Under the pieces are notes generated by a model. That model worked only from the letters and a program-made list of their open reading frames with translations, ran no database searches and had not been told where the DNA came from. The position numbers and the translations under genes are program-made. Positions 5,671-11,790 of a DNA stretch of 11,790 nucleotides are shown here, piece after piece. Source of the DNA: Candidatus Wolfebacteria bacterium (GTDB lineage: Bacteria > Patescibacteriota > Minisyncoccia > UBA6257 > UBA9933); assembly GCA_027336345.1 (NCBI GenBank), contig DAHWFZ010000011.1, positions 1 to 11,790 of the forward strand, in the 5' to 3' direction. Every line of letters starts with the position of its first letter. The first letter of the stretch is position 1.

Positions 5671-6039
5671 TCAAACCCCCTCTCTTATTTCATCAAGAAT
5701 GGCATCAGGGAGCGGTTCGCCTACTTTCGTCATACCCGGATAGCGCCATGCGGATATTACTTTTCTTTCTTCTTTGGTTTCCTCCAGCATTACCCAGATT
5801 TCCTGCGCCCACCTCTCTTTCCTTTTACCGGATTTACTTCCACTTTCCCCTTTAATCATTTTCCATTTTACTGATACGGGTTGCATCATTGCTATGGTTT
5901 CCGGCGCAATGCCGCTTTCGATTCTTTTGGGCGATGCTAAAACCCTCCTGACCCGCTGAGCGGACAATCTGTAAAAATTCATTTTAAATTTTGCATGAGC
6001 CGTCCAGCGCAATGGCTTCTGATTTCTGATGTACAGCAT
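5671..6039 (-). CDS. Small DUF4258/RelE-fold-like protein
   Basis: The 122-residue protein has WTAHAKFKM (12-20) followed by a helix with SAQRVRRVLASP (26-37). It continues with GIAPETIAMM, strands at KERWAQEIWVMLEE (74-87), ERKVISAWRYPG (91-102), and a C-terminal helix. The order (HAxxxM, RVRRVL-P, then a strand pair ending in an aromatic-Arg-Tyr) resembles DUF4258 and the related BrnT/RelE-like toxin fold. No antitoxin-like gene lies beside it, so it is either an orphan toxin-like protein or something else. A TATAAT at 6056-6051 lies 11 nt before the ATG with no Shine-Dalgarno sequence, suggesting leaderless translation. Both flanks are hairpin-repeat clusters. The fold assignment is by eye. 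Confidence 0.65.
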   Translation of the reverse strand: MLYIRNQKPLRWTAHAKFKMNFYRLSAQRVRRVLASPKRIESGIAPETIAMMQPVSVKWKMIKGESGSKSGKRKERWAQEIWVMLEETKEERKVISAWRYPGMTKVGEPLPDAILDEIREGV

Positions 6040-6370
6040 ATATTCAATATATTATAATACATATAATAATATAATAAACTTTGAGTTATAAAATATTCTT
6101 TTTGTCATTCTGAGCTTTGCGTTTGTTGGAAGCCGGATTCCTCCGCGTAGCGTCAAGAATCTAAGGAGATCCTGATACCGGGAGCCCGTTGGGCTCAGGA
6201 TGACAAGCAGAGTATGTCATTCTGACGTACTCGGAAGAATCTATAAACCCAGATCCTTCGCGAACTCAGGATGACGGAATACTTTGCTCAGGATGACTCG
6301 GTAACGCATATAATGTACGTTACAGGGATGACGGCGCGATAATTTTATGATTCACGGTAATATATAAAAT
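6040..6370. other. Divergent intergenic region filled with hairpin repeats
   Basis: This 331-bp spacer lies between divergent genes. It starts with an ATA-rich tract (about 6041-6075), then carries repeat units from 6104 to 6332, and ends in AT-rich sequence directly before the ATG at 6371. No clear promoter for the plus-strand gene could be fixed. Confidence 0.7.
6104..6332. repeat. Six RATGAC-type hairpin repeats, mixed orientation
   Basis: Forward units lie at 6166-6204, 6251-6275, 6276-6296 and 6297-6332. Inverted units (opening GTCATTCTGA) lie at 6104-6162 and 6216-6242. The unit at 6166-6204 carries an inner GAGCCC/GGGCTC hairpin. The unit at 6297-6332 uses GTAACG/CGTTAC arms. This is the densest cluster in the window. 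Confidence 0.8.
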
Positions 6371-8338
6371 ATGATGGAAAAAATAAAGTCATTTGCTTCC
6401 CCGGTCGCGTTAGTTTTAATAATGATATCCGCGTTTGCCCTGATGTTTAACGCATCAAGGCAGGAGTCGGCAATTATGGATGAGCTGGCCCATATTCCGG
6501 CAGGATACAGTTACGTAAAATATTTCGATTACAGGCTGAATCCCGAGCATCCGCCGCTTGTAAAAGCATTGGCGGCATTGCCATTGGTTCTTCAAGCCGC
6601 AAATTGGAGCATAAATTTCCCCCTTAACAGCACGAATTGGAAAAATGACGTGGACGGACAGTGGGCCGTGGGCACGCAATTCCTTTACGAATCCGGAAAT
6701 GACGCGGACAAGATAATACAATGGATGAGATTGTTCCCGATGATTTTAACGCTTGTTCTTATTCTATTGGTGTATATCTGGTCAAAAGAGTTGATGGGAA
6801 AATGGTGGGCGTTTCTGCCGACGATACTCACGGCATTTTCGCCGGAGATACTGGCGCATGGGCATTACGTCACAACCGACGTGGGCGCGGCTCTGGGAAT
6901 ATTCGCCTCGCTCTATTTTTTCATTAAATTCATAAATAACAAAACAGGGCTGAATTTGATTTACAGCGGAATTGTTTTCGGGCTCGCGCAGCTTATGAAA
7001 TTTTCAGCCGTGCTTTTAATACCGCTTTTCGGATTTTTGATAATTGTTTTTGCAATATCAAGGGCGCGCAACTCCGATTCTTTCGGATCAAAACTCGCCG
7101 GATTCGCAAAAGAATTTTTTAAATACCTTGGATACGTTGTATCGATTTTCGCAATCGGATATCTGGTCGTGTATGCCGTTTACTTTTTGTTTACCCTGAA
7201 TTACCCGATTGAAAAACAGATTTCCGATACGCAATTCACGTTGGCTTCATTTGGCGGCGGACCTGATCAGAATTTAGCCGCCTGCAAATTAAAATTTATG
7301 GGCGGGTCACTGAGCCCGATGAAATGCCTGGCGGATGTTGATATCGCCATGGCGCGCGACAAAGTCTTAAGGCCGATGGGACAGTATATGCTGGGCGTGC
7401 TTATGGTTTTGCAAAGAACTTCCGGCGGCAATACCTCGTATTTTTTGGGACAAGTGTCATCAAGCGGATGGTGGTATTACTTCCCCGTCGTGTTTCTGCT
7501 TAAAGAACCCATCCCGTCCTTGCTGCTTATTTTACTGGCGTTATGCATAGCCGGATTTAATTTTTTGAGAAACCCGAGCGATGCGGGAATAAAGAAAAGG
7601 TTTTTCAATTATCTGGAACTTAATTCCGCGGAATTCGCGATGATTTCGTTTGTGGTATTTTACTGGGCATACAGCATAAAGAGCCCGCTTAATATAGGCA
7701 TACGCCACATCCTGCCCACGATCCCGATGATTTATGTGCTAACATCGGAAACAATAAAAAACTGGGTGCGGCAAAAATTAACCGCATCGGGAAGCTTCAT
7801 TAAAAATACGCTTTACGGCACTTCAAGCCTGATAAAAGTTTCGGTTAAATCCGCTTTGGTAATTATTTTGGCAGTTTGGTTTGTGTTGGAAACCCTGACA
7901 AACGCTCCGTATTTCCTTTCTTACTTCAATGAAGCCGGGGGCGGCGTAAGCAACGGATATAAATATGTCACTGATTCAAATTACGACTGGGGCCAGGATC
8001 TGAAAAGATTAAAAACATTTGTCGATGAGAAAAAAATAGATAAAATTGCCGTTGATTATTTCGGGGGCGGCGATGTGAAATATTATTTGGGAGATGCTTC
8101 GGCTCCACTCAGCACAGGCAAAGCTGTCTATTGGCAATCATCAAAAGGCAATCCGAAGTACGAAGGCATAGATTGGATTGCAATTTCAATCAACACATTA
8201 CAGAGCGAAACAGGAAGGCTCCGCGCCGGAGAACAGCGCAACCCGGAAGACGAGTACCAATGGCTGCAAAAAATCAAAGATATCTATAAGCCGGATTACA
8301 GAGTCGGAACTTCGATATTCGTGTATAAGTTGAATTAA
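6371..8338 (+). CDS. GT-C membrane glycosyltransferase (family 39/PMT-like)
   Basis: The protein has 655 residues and many hydrophobic helices (for example about 11-27, 120-137, 145-160, 172-187, 197-230, 255-275, 365-390, 480-500). After the first helix the external loop has MDELAHIPAGY (36-46, acidic pair D37-E38) and DYRLNPEHPPL (53-63), the catalytic-loop pattern of ArnT/PMT-type enzymes that use polyprenyl-phosphate sugars. GHYVTTDVGA (164-173) and GIRHILPTIPMIY (about 442-454) are further conserved points. The C-terminal outer domain carries YDWGQDLKRL (538-547), frequent in this subfamily. It probably moves a sugar from a lipid carrier to a protein or glycan on the outer face of the membrane. 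ATG 6371 is followed at once by ATG 6374, and neither has a Shine-Dalgarno sequence. It stands alone. The family is secure; substrate and acceptor are unknown. Confidence 0.9.
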   Translation: MMEKIKSFASPVALVLIMISAFALMFNASRQESAIMDELAHIPAGYSYVKYFDYRLNPEHPPLVKALAALPLVLQAANWSINFPLNSTNWKNDVDGQWAVGTQFLYESGNDADKIIQWMRLFPMILTLVLILLVYIWSKELMGKWWAFLPTILTAFSPEILAHGHYVTTDVGAALGIFASLYFFIKFINNKTGLNLIYSGIVFGLAQLMKFSAVLLIPLFGFLIIVFAISRARNSDSFGSKLAGFAKEFFKYLGYVVSIFAIGYLVVYAVYFLFTLNYPIEKQISDTQFTLASFGGGPDQNLAACKLKFMGGSLSPMKCLADVDIAMARDKVLRPMGQYMLGVLMVLQRTSGGNTSYFLGQVSSSGWWYYFPVVFLLKEPIPSLLLILLALCIAGFNFLRNPSDAGIKKRFFNYLELNSAEFAMISFVVFYWAYSIKSPLNIGIRHILPTIPMIYVLTSETIKNWVRQKLTASGSFIKNTLYGTSSLIKVSVKSALVIILAVWFVLETLTNAPYFLSYFNEAGGGVSNGYKYVTDSNYDWGQDLKRLKTFVDEKKIDKIAVDYFGGGDVKYYLGDASAPLSTGKAVYWQSSKGNPKYEGIDWIAISINTLQSETGRLRAGEQRNPEDEYQWLQKIKDIYKPDYRVGTSIFVYKLN

Positions 8339-8342
8339 CTGG

Positions 8343-8383
8343 ACACGGATTTATACTGATTTGAAACGCGGATTTATGCGGAT
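8343..8383 (+). repeat. ACGCGGATTT-type repeat, left copy
   Basis: The word ACACGGATTTA is followed by ACGCGGATTTATGCGGAT, a degenerate tandem of a roughly 10-12 nt unit. A related stretch in opposite orientation lies at 8956-8992 on the other side of the DHFR-like gene. Confidence 0.5.
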
Positions 8384-8392
8384 ACGAACATA

Positions 8393-8428
8393 AAATATCC
8401 TGCTATGTTTAAACATAGCAGGATATTT
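8393..8428. terminator. Bidirectional terminator, perfect 36-nt palindrome
   Basis: AAATATCCTGCTATGTTT (8393-8410) is followed by its exact reverse complement (8411-8428). It lies between the plus-strand gene ending at 8338 and the minus-strand gene whose TAA is at 8429-8427, so the stop codon overlaps the stem. Flanking A and T runs are short (ATATTT), so terminator strength is less certain than the pairing. Confidence 0.75.
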
Positions 8429-8945
8429 ACTTGATAACTTCATAATATAATTGAACAATACCGTTATCTAAGGTCTTATTATCAATCAATGATAATTTCT
8501 TTTCAAAATCATCCGGATAAAATAAACCGATACCCTTCCCTACCACAGCAGGTTCTACATTTATCATAATTTCATCCAACAAATTTAAATTAATAAAAGA
8601 ACTATTAATAATAGGACCTCCTGTTACTAAAACGTTTTCAAAATTTTCTTTTTTTAAAATTTCAAGCGCTTCTTCAGGAGATTTTGCCAAAATATACCCG
8701 TCATCTAAATTTAAATCTTGCCGCGATATGACAACTTTTTTTACATTTTTTAAATCGTTAAAACTGTAATCTTCACCCCAATTTTTAACCGCTTCATAAG
8801 TTTTTCTGCCTATAACTATATTCCCAAATTCACCAGATAACTTCACAAGTGTCTGCCAATTATCATGAGAAATAAAATTCTCATCCCCATTTTCTTTGGC
8901 AATAAATCCATTCAAAGACATTGCCATATAAAGAATAACTTTCAT
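8427..8945 (-). CDS. RibD C-terminal / dihydrofolate-reductase-like protein
   Basis: The protein has 172 residues, normal for stand-alone members of the family. It opens MKVILYMAMSLNGFIA, the family's first strand and loop. It continues with GNIVIGRKTYEAV (41-53, nucleotide-binding region), KKVVISRQ (69-76), NVLVTGGPIINSSFI (104-118, the glycine pair of the NADPH site) and LLDEIMINVEPAVVGKGIGLF (122-142). The family reduces pyrimidine or pteridine substrates with NADPH; the substrate here cannot be told. The gene is visibly more AT-rich than its neighbours, with runs of AAA, TTA and AAT codons, and is flanked by oppositely oriented repeats, hinting at recent acquisition. A weak GGAAAA lies before the ATG. 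The family call is strong. Confidence 0.9.
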   Translation of the reverse strand: MKVILYMAMSLNGFIAKENGDENFISHDNWQTLVKLSGEFGNIVIGRKTYEAVKNWGEDYSFNDLKNVKKVVISRQDLNLDDGYILAKSPEEALEILKKENFENVLVTGGPIINSSFINLNLLDEIMINVEPAVVGKGIGLFYPDDFEKKLSLIDNKTLDNGIVQLYYEVIK

Positions 8946-8955
8946 AATTCATTTT

Positions 8956-8992
8956 CCGCGTTATTCTGCGTTTTAGTCCGCGTAATTCCGCG
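8956..8992 (-). repeat. ACGCGGATTT-type repeat, right copy (inverted)
   Basis: Read on the minus strand the segment runs CGCGGAATTACGCGGAC, then AACGCAGAATAACGCGG. It resembles the left copy at 8343-8383 in opposite orientation, although the two are not identical. Confidence 0.5.
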
Positions 8993-9016
8993 AAAATTTG
9001 ATCACTAAATCACTGA

Positions 9017-9925
9017 TTAAATTTTAAGATATTTTCTTACCGCAATATAGCTTGATATGACTCCGAGGCCGATTCCGAAGATCAGCTGATAGATGAAGAA
9101 ACTTGCCAAGTGCGAGGTGTAATAGCTCCAGCCGTTTACATCCGGGACAAAAATCCTTAAATACGGAGCGGTATAATAAACAAAAATTGTGATTGCCAAA
9201 ACGCTTAAAATACCGCTTATAAGCCCGTAAAGCATACCTTCAATCATATACGGCCCCCTGATAAAGAAATTGGACCCGCCGACAAGGCGCATAATGCCAA
9301 ATTCTTCGCGGCTTGAATAAATCGCAAGCCTGATGGTATTGAAAATAATCAAAGCCGCAAGAAGGCTGATAATGACAATCAAAATAAATCCTCCTTGCTG
9401 CGCAATACTTTTAACTCTCTGAAGCCTGTCTATGACATTAACGTTCTGGGTGTATGAAACCTTGCTGATATATTCCTTAAACGCATCGCCGGCCAAATAT
9501 GAATCTATTACCGAATAATCTTTTAGCTCGTTTGCTTTTATATTTAACGACGCGGACAAAGGATTGGCATTCAGTTCGTCAAGCGCCTGGGAAACATTCT
9601 GGTCCGCTTGATGCTGAGTTTTGAAAATTTCCAATGCCTGATCGCGGGAAATATAATCAACCGATTTGACTTCAGCCAGGCTTTGCAAAGCTTTCTGAAT
9701 ATTCAAAATTTGATCCTCCGGGGCATCGGATTTAAAATAAACGCTTATATCTATTTTGTCCTGTATGTCGGATATAAAAATATTAGTGACGGAGTTGAAA
9801 ATCAGCAATCCTCCGAATCCGACCAGCACCAAAAATACAACAGCGATAGTCGCCGTTGAGAGCCAGCCATTTCTCCAAAATCCCGCCAAACCGTATTTGA
9901 TTATTCTTGAAAGATTTGTGAACAC
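9017..9925 (-). CDS. ftsX: Cell division protein FtsX
   Basis: The 302-residue protein has the standard FtsX plan. The N-terminus has the conserved SRIIKYGLAGFWRNGWLS segment. The first membrane helix spans about 24-46. A large external domain follows, about 47-175, with the typical ISVYFKSDAPEDQI and LSASLNIKANE segments. Helices two to four lie at about 178-199, 229-252 and 273-297. Between them is the cytoplasmic EFGIMRLVGGSNFFIRGPYMIEG loop that couples to FtsE. FtsX transmits FtsE ATP hydrolysis to peptidoglycan hydrolases at the septum. The start is GTG at 9925, with no visible Shine-Dalgarno sequence. It lies 114 bp after ftsE on the same strand. Confidence 0.96.
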   Translation of the reverse strand: MFTNLSRIIKYGLAGFWRNGWLSTATIAVVFLVLVGFGGLLIFNSVTNIFISDIQDKIDISVYFKSDAPEDQILNIQKALQSLAEVKSVDYISRDQALEIFKTQHQADQNVSQALDELNANPLSASLNIKANELKDYSVIDSYLAGDAFKEYISKVSYTQNVNVIDRLQRVKSIAQQGGFILIVIISLLAALIIFNTIRLAIYSSREEFGIMRLVGGSNFFIRGPYMIEGMLYGLISGILSVLAITIFVYYTAPYLRIFVPDVNGWSYYTSHLASFFIYQLIFGIGLGVISSYIAVRKYLKI

Positions 9926-10039
9926 TTTAATAAAATTTTTAATTCTTAATTTCCAATTTTAAAATAATAATTTAATTTATAAATTTTAAAATTAGTACAT
10001 TGGAAATTGTTTAAAAATTTAAAATTAGAAATTTTGACT
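9926..10039. repeat. AT-rich inverted repeat between ftsE and ftsX
   Basis: The spacer is almost all A and T. AATTTCCAAT (9948-9957) and ATTGGAAATT (9999-10008) are inverted copies around AAATTTTAAAATT-like palindromes. It would interrupt the expected tight ftsE-ftsX coupling. Confidence 0.55.
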
Positions 10040-10732
10040 TTAGGTGAGTATATATTTCCCTTCTTCTTCGTCCCTGATTATTTTGCCGTCTTCCATGCTT
10101 ATAACGCGCTTATTCAAACCATTTACTATGTCCTTGTTATGAGTGGTAAGCAAAACCGTCGTGCCCAATTCGTTAATCCTAAGCAACAGCTTCATTATAT
10201 CAGCGGTGTTAACCGGATCCAAATTACCCGTGGGCTCGTCCGCTATCAAAACATCGGGATGATTAATCATAGCGCGGGCTATGGCGACTCTTTGCTTTTC
10301 TCCGCCCGAAAGTTCGCGAGGGAAATTGGACATCTTATGCTTTAACCCGACCATATCCAAAGCCTGGGGAACAAATTCCTGTATTTCTTTGGAGCTTCTC
10401 CCGGCTGCTTCCATGGCAAAAGCCACGTTTTCATACGCGGTTTTATTCATTAAGAGGCGGAAATCCTGGAAAATTACCCCTATTTTTCTCCTTAAAAACG
10501 GAAGTTCCTTGGACGTCAGCTTGTTTACGTTATATGATCCGACAACAACTTTGCCCTTGGTAGGTTTGTCTTCCCCAACCAATAATTTAACAATGGTTGA
10601 TTTGCCTGCCCCTGATTTTCCCACAAAAGTCACAAATTCTTTGGATTTTATGTGGAAAGTCGCGTCATCCAACGCGACTGTTTCGTGGGAATTGATTTTA
10701 TATACTTTTGATACGTTCTGAAAAATAATCAT
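10040..10732 (-). CDS. ftsE: Cell division ATP-binding protein FtsE
   Basis: The 230-residue ABC-type ATPase is full length. It carries Walker A GKSGAGKS (38-45), a Q-loop at IFQDFRLL (Gln89), the signature LSGGEKQRVAIARA (141-154), Walker B VLIADEPTGNLD (161-172) and the switch His198 in TTHNKD. The QDFRLL stretch is characteristic of FtsE rather than other ABC ATPases. It pairs with FtsX at the division site. It lies between prfB and ftsX on the same strand, an order seen in many bacteria. The ATG at 10732 has no clear Shine-Dalgarno sequence. Confidence 0.97.
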   Translation of the reverse strand: MIIFQNVSKVYKINSHETVALDDATFHIKSKEFVTFVGKSGAGKSTIVKLLVGEDKPTKGKVVVGSYNVNKLTSKELPFLRRKIGVIFQDFRLLMNKTAYENVAFAMEAAGRSSKEIQEFVPQALDMVGLKHKMSNFPRELSGGEKQRVAIARAMINHPDVLIADEPTGNLDPVNTADIMKLLLRINELGTTVLLTTHNKDIVNGLNKRVISMEDGKIIRDEEEGKYILT

Positions 10733-10792
10733 AAATATACGCTTAAATACTAATTAAAATAACATACGCATTTGTATATTATTGTTATTCAA

Positions 10793-10798
10793 ATTATA
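10793..10798 (-). promoter_or_regulatory. Possible -10 box for ftsE-ftsX
   Basis: A perfect TATAAT on the minus strand lies 60 bp before the ftsE ATG. The best hexamer 17 bp upstream is TGGCAA, a weak -35, so this is only suggestive. Confidence 0.35.
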
Positions 10799-10900
10799 CC
10801 TAATTTGCGATAAAATTGCCACGCATTATCCTCCGGCATGCCCGGAAAATAAAATTCAAATTGATTATTCTAAATTATAAAATTCCTTAAAAGCCGCTGC

Positions 10901-10990
10901 TGTCATTCTGAGCCCTGCCTGCCGTCAGGCTCGCGAAGAATCCTTGTCCAACTATCAACCAATGGGATCCTTCACAAAGTTCAGGATGAC
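10901..10990. repeat. Hairpin repeats between prfB and ftsE
   Basis: An inverted unit at 10901-10943 begins TGTCATTCTGAG and holds an inner CCTGCCTGCCGTCAGGC palindrome. A forward unit at 10964-10990 runs GGGATCCTTCAC to CAGGATGAC. The inner palindrome matches, on the opposite strand, the hairpin at 3108-3127 over 17 nt. The rest of the prfB-ftsE spacer (10733-10900, 10991-11018) is AT-rich with nothing else recognised. Confidence 0.78.
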
Positions 10991-11018
10991 GGAATAGGAG
11001 TTCCTTAGCCTAAAGCAA

Positions 11019-11790
11019 TTATTCCACTTCGGCTTCAACAAATATATCTATATCGCCTTCAAGCACTTTATCAACTTGCGCGGTTTCAACGTCATTGCGA
11101 TGATCCTTTACCATTTTATACGGATTTAAAACATATGAGCGGATCTGGCTTCCCCACTCCGGCTTAACTTTAGTGCGCAGCTCTCCCAATTCTTTTAATT
11201 TTTGCTCTTCCATTAATTTTATCAACTTAGCTTTAAGCAGTTTCAATGCCAATTGCCTGTTCCTATCCTGGGAACGTTCCACACGCGACGCTACGGTAAT
11301 CCCGGTCGGGATGTGGGTTATCCTGACCGCTGTTTCAACTTTATTAACGTTCTGTCCGCCCGGTCCGCCGGCGCGCATAAAATCAAACTTCAAATCATCC
11401 GGTGAAATTTCAAAATTTTCACTGTCCACTTCCGGCAAATCCGTCAAAACCTCAACCAAGGCAAATGACGTATGCCTTTTGCCTTCGGCGGAATACGGAG
11501 AAACCCTGACAAGCCTGTGTGCTCCCGATTCTTTTTTAAGATATCCGTAAGCATACGCGCCTTTAACTTCAAAGGTTATGTTTTTAACCGCTTGTTTCGC
11601 GGTTTTTGCCAATTCGCCTTCCGCTTCATCAACTACCGCAGTTTTCCACCCGCGGCGAGCTGCAAATTTCTCATACATCTCGTAAAGCATGCCCGCCCAA
11701 TCCTCGGAATCATCGCCGCCGGCTCCGGAAAATATGGAAACAGTCGCGGAGCCCTTGTCATATTTGCCCTTGAACAAATTTTCCATTTCC
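11019..11790 (-). CDS. prfB: Peptide chain release factor 2 (5' end beyond window)
   Basis: About 257 residues of the C-terminal part are present, against roughly 365 in the family. The frame stays open to the right edge, so the ATG at 11786 is internal rather than the start. Domain 2 has GAGGDDSEDWAGMLYEMYEKFA and HRLVRVSPYSAEGKRHTSFA. The stop-codon-recognising tripeptide reads SPY where RF2 usually has SPF. Domain 3 has the catalytic loop RAGGPGGQNVNKVETAVRI with GGQ intact. The C-terminal WGSQIRSYVLNPYKMVKDHR is typical of RF2. The protein releases the peptide at UGA and UAA. The region with a possible programmed frameshift lies outside the window. Confidence 0.95.
   Translation of the reverse strand, partial: EMENLFKGKYDKGSATVSIFSGAGGDDSEDWAGMLYEMYEKFAARRGWKTAVVDEAEGELAKTAKQAVKNITFEVKGAYAYGYLKKESGAHRLVRVSPYSAEGKRHTSFALVEVLTDLPEVDSENFEISPDDLKFDFMRAGGPGGQNVNKVETAVRITHIPTGITVASRVERSQDRNRQLALKLLKAKLIKLMEEQKLKELGELRTKVKPEWGSQIRSYVLNPYKMVKDHRNDVETAQVDKVLEGDIDIFVEAEVE

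Noticed and set aside
6104..6332. Repeat cluster as an integron or insertion-sequence end
   Set aside because: The units are short separate hairpins in mixed orientation, with no transposase or integrase nearby and no clear target duplication.

Overview
The window looks like chromosome from a Candidate Phyla Radiation (Patescibacteria, probably Parcubacteria-like) genome. This is inferred from three things: a prfB-ftsE-ftsX gene order, a secreted RCC1-repeat protein of a style common in that group, and intergenic spacers packed with small hairpin repeats ending in RATGAC. No rRNA or taxonomic marker comparison was possible. The standard code fits: a release factor 2 gene is present and genes end in TAA or TGA.

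Layout, left to right. 1-2021 (minus) is a large surface protein that runs off the left edge. It has a signal anchor, four near-identical RCC1 blades and beta-rich modules. 2022-2516 is AT-rich spacer with a perfect 38-nt palindrome and two GTTC-N7-GTTC direct-repeat boxes. These boxes sit just before a plus-strand gene (2517-2984) that joins a LexA-like winged helix to a degenerate GIY-YIG domain. This gene and its boxes are the most novel item in the window. A strong bidirectional terminator (3181-3214) separates it from the convergent rplJ-rplL pair (minus, 4355-3395). A structured, L10-type autoregulatory leader precedes rplJ.

4818-5405 (minus) is an exported SRPBCC-domain protein with a very clear Shine-Dalgarno sequence and its own terminator. 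5671-6039 (minus) is a small DUF4258/RelE-like protein lying between hairpin-repeat clusters. 6371-8338 (plus) is a large GT-C membrane glycosyltransferase. It shares a perfect 36-nt palindromic terminator with the convergent AT-rich RibD/DHFR-like gene (8427-8945, minus), which may be horizontally acquired. The right end carries ftsX, ftsE and the C-terminal two-thirds of prfB (all minus). FtsE and FtsX form the ABC-type complex that controls peptidoglycan hydrolysis at division.

Short hairpin repeats of one family occupy five intergenic clusters (3217-3315, 4745-4769, 5480-5659, 6104-6332, 10901-10990) and were not seen inside any gene.
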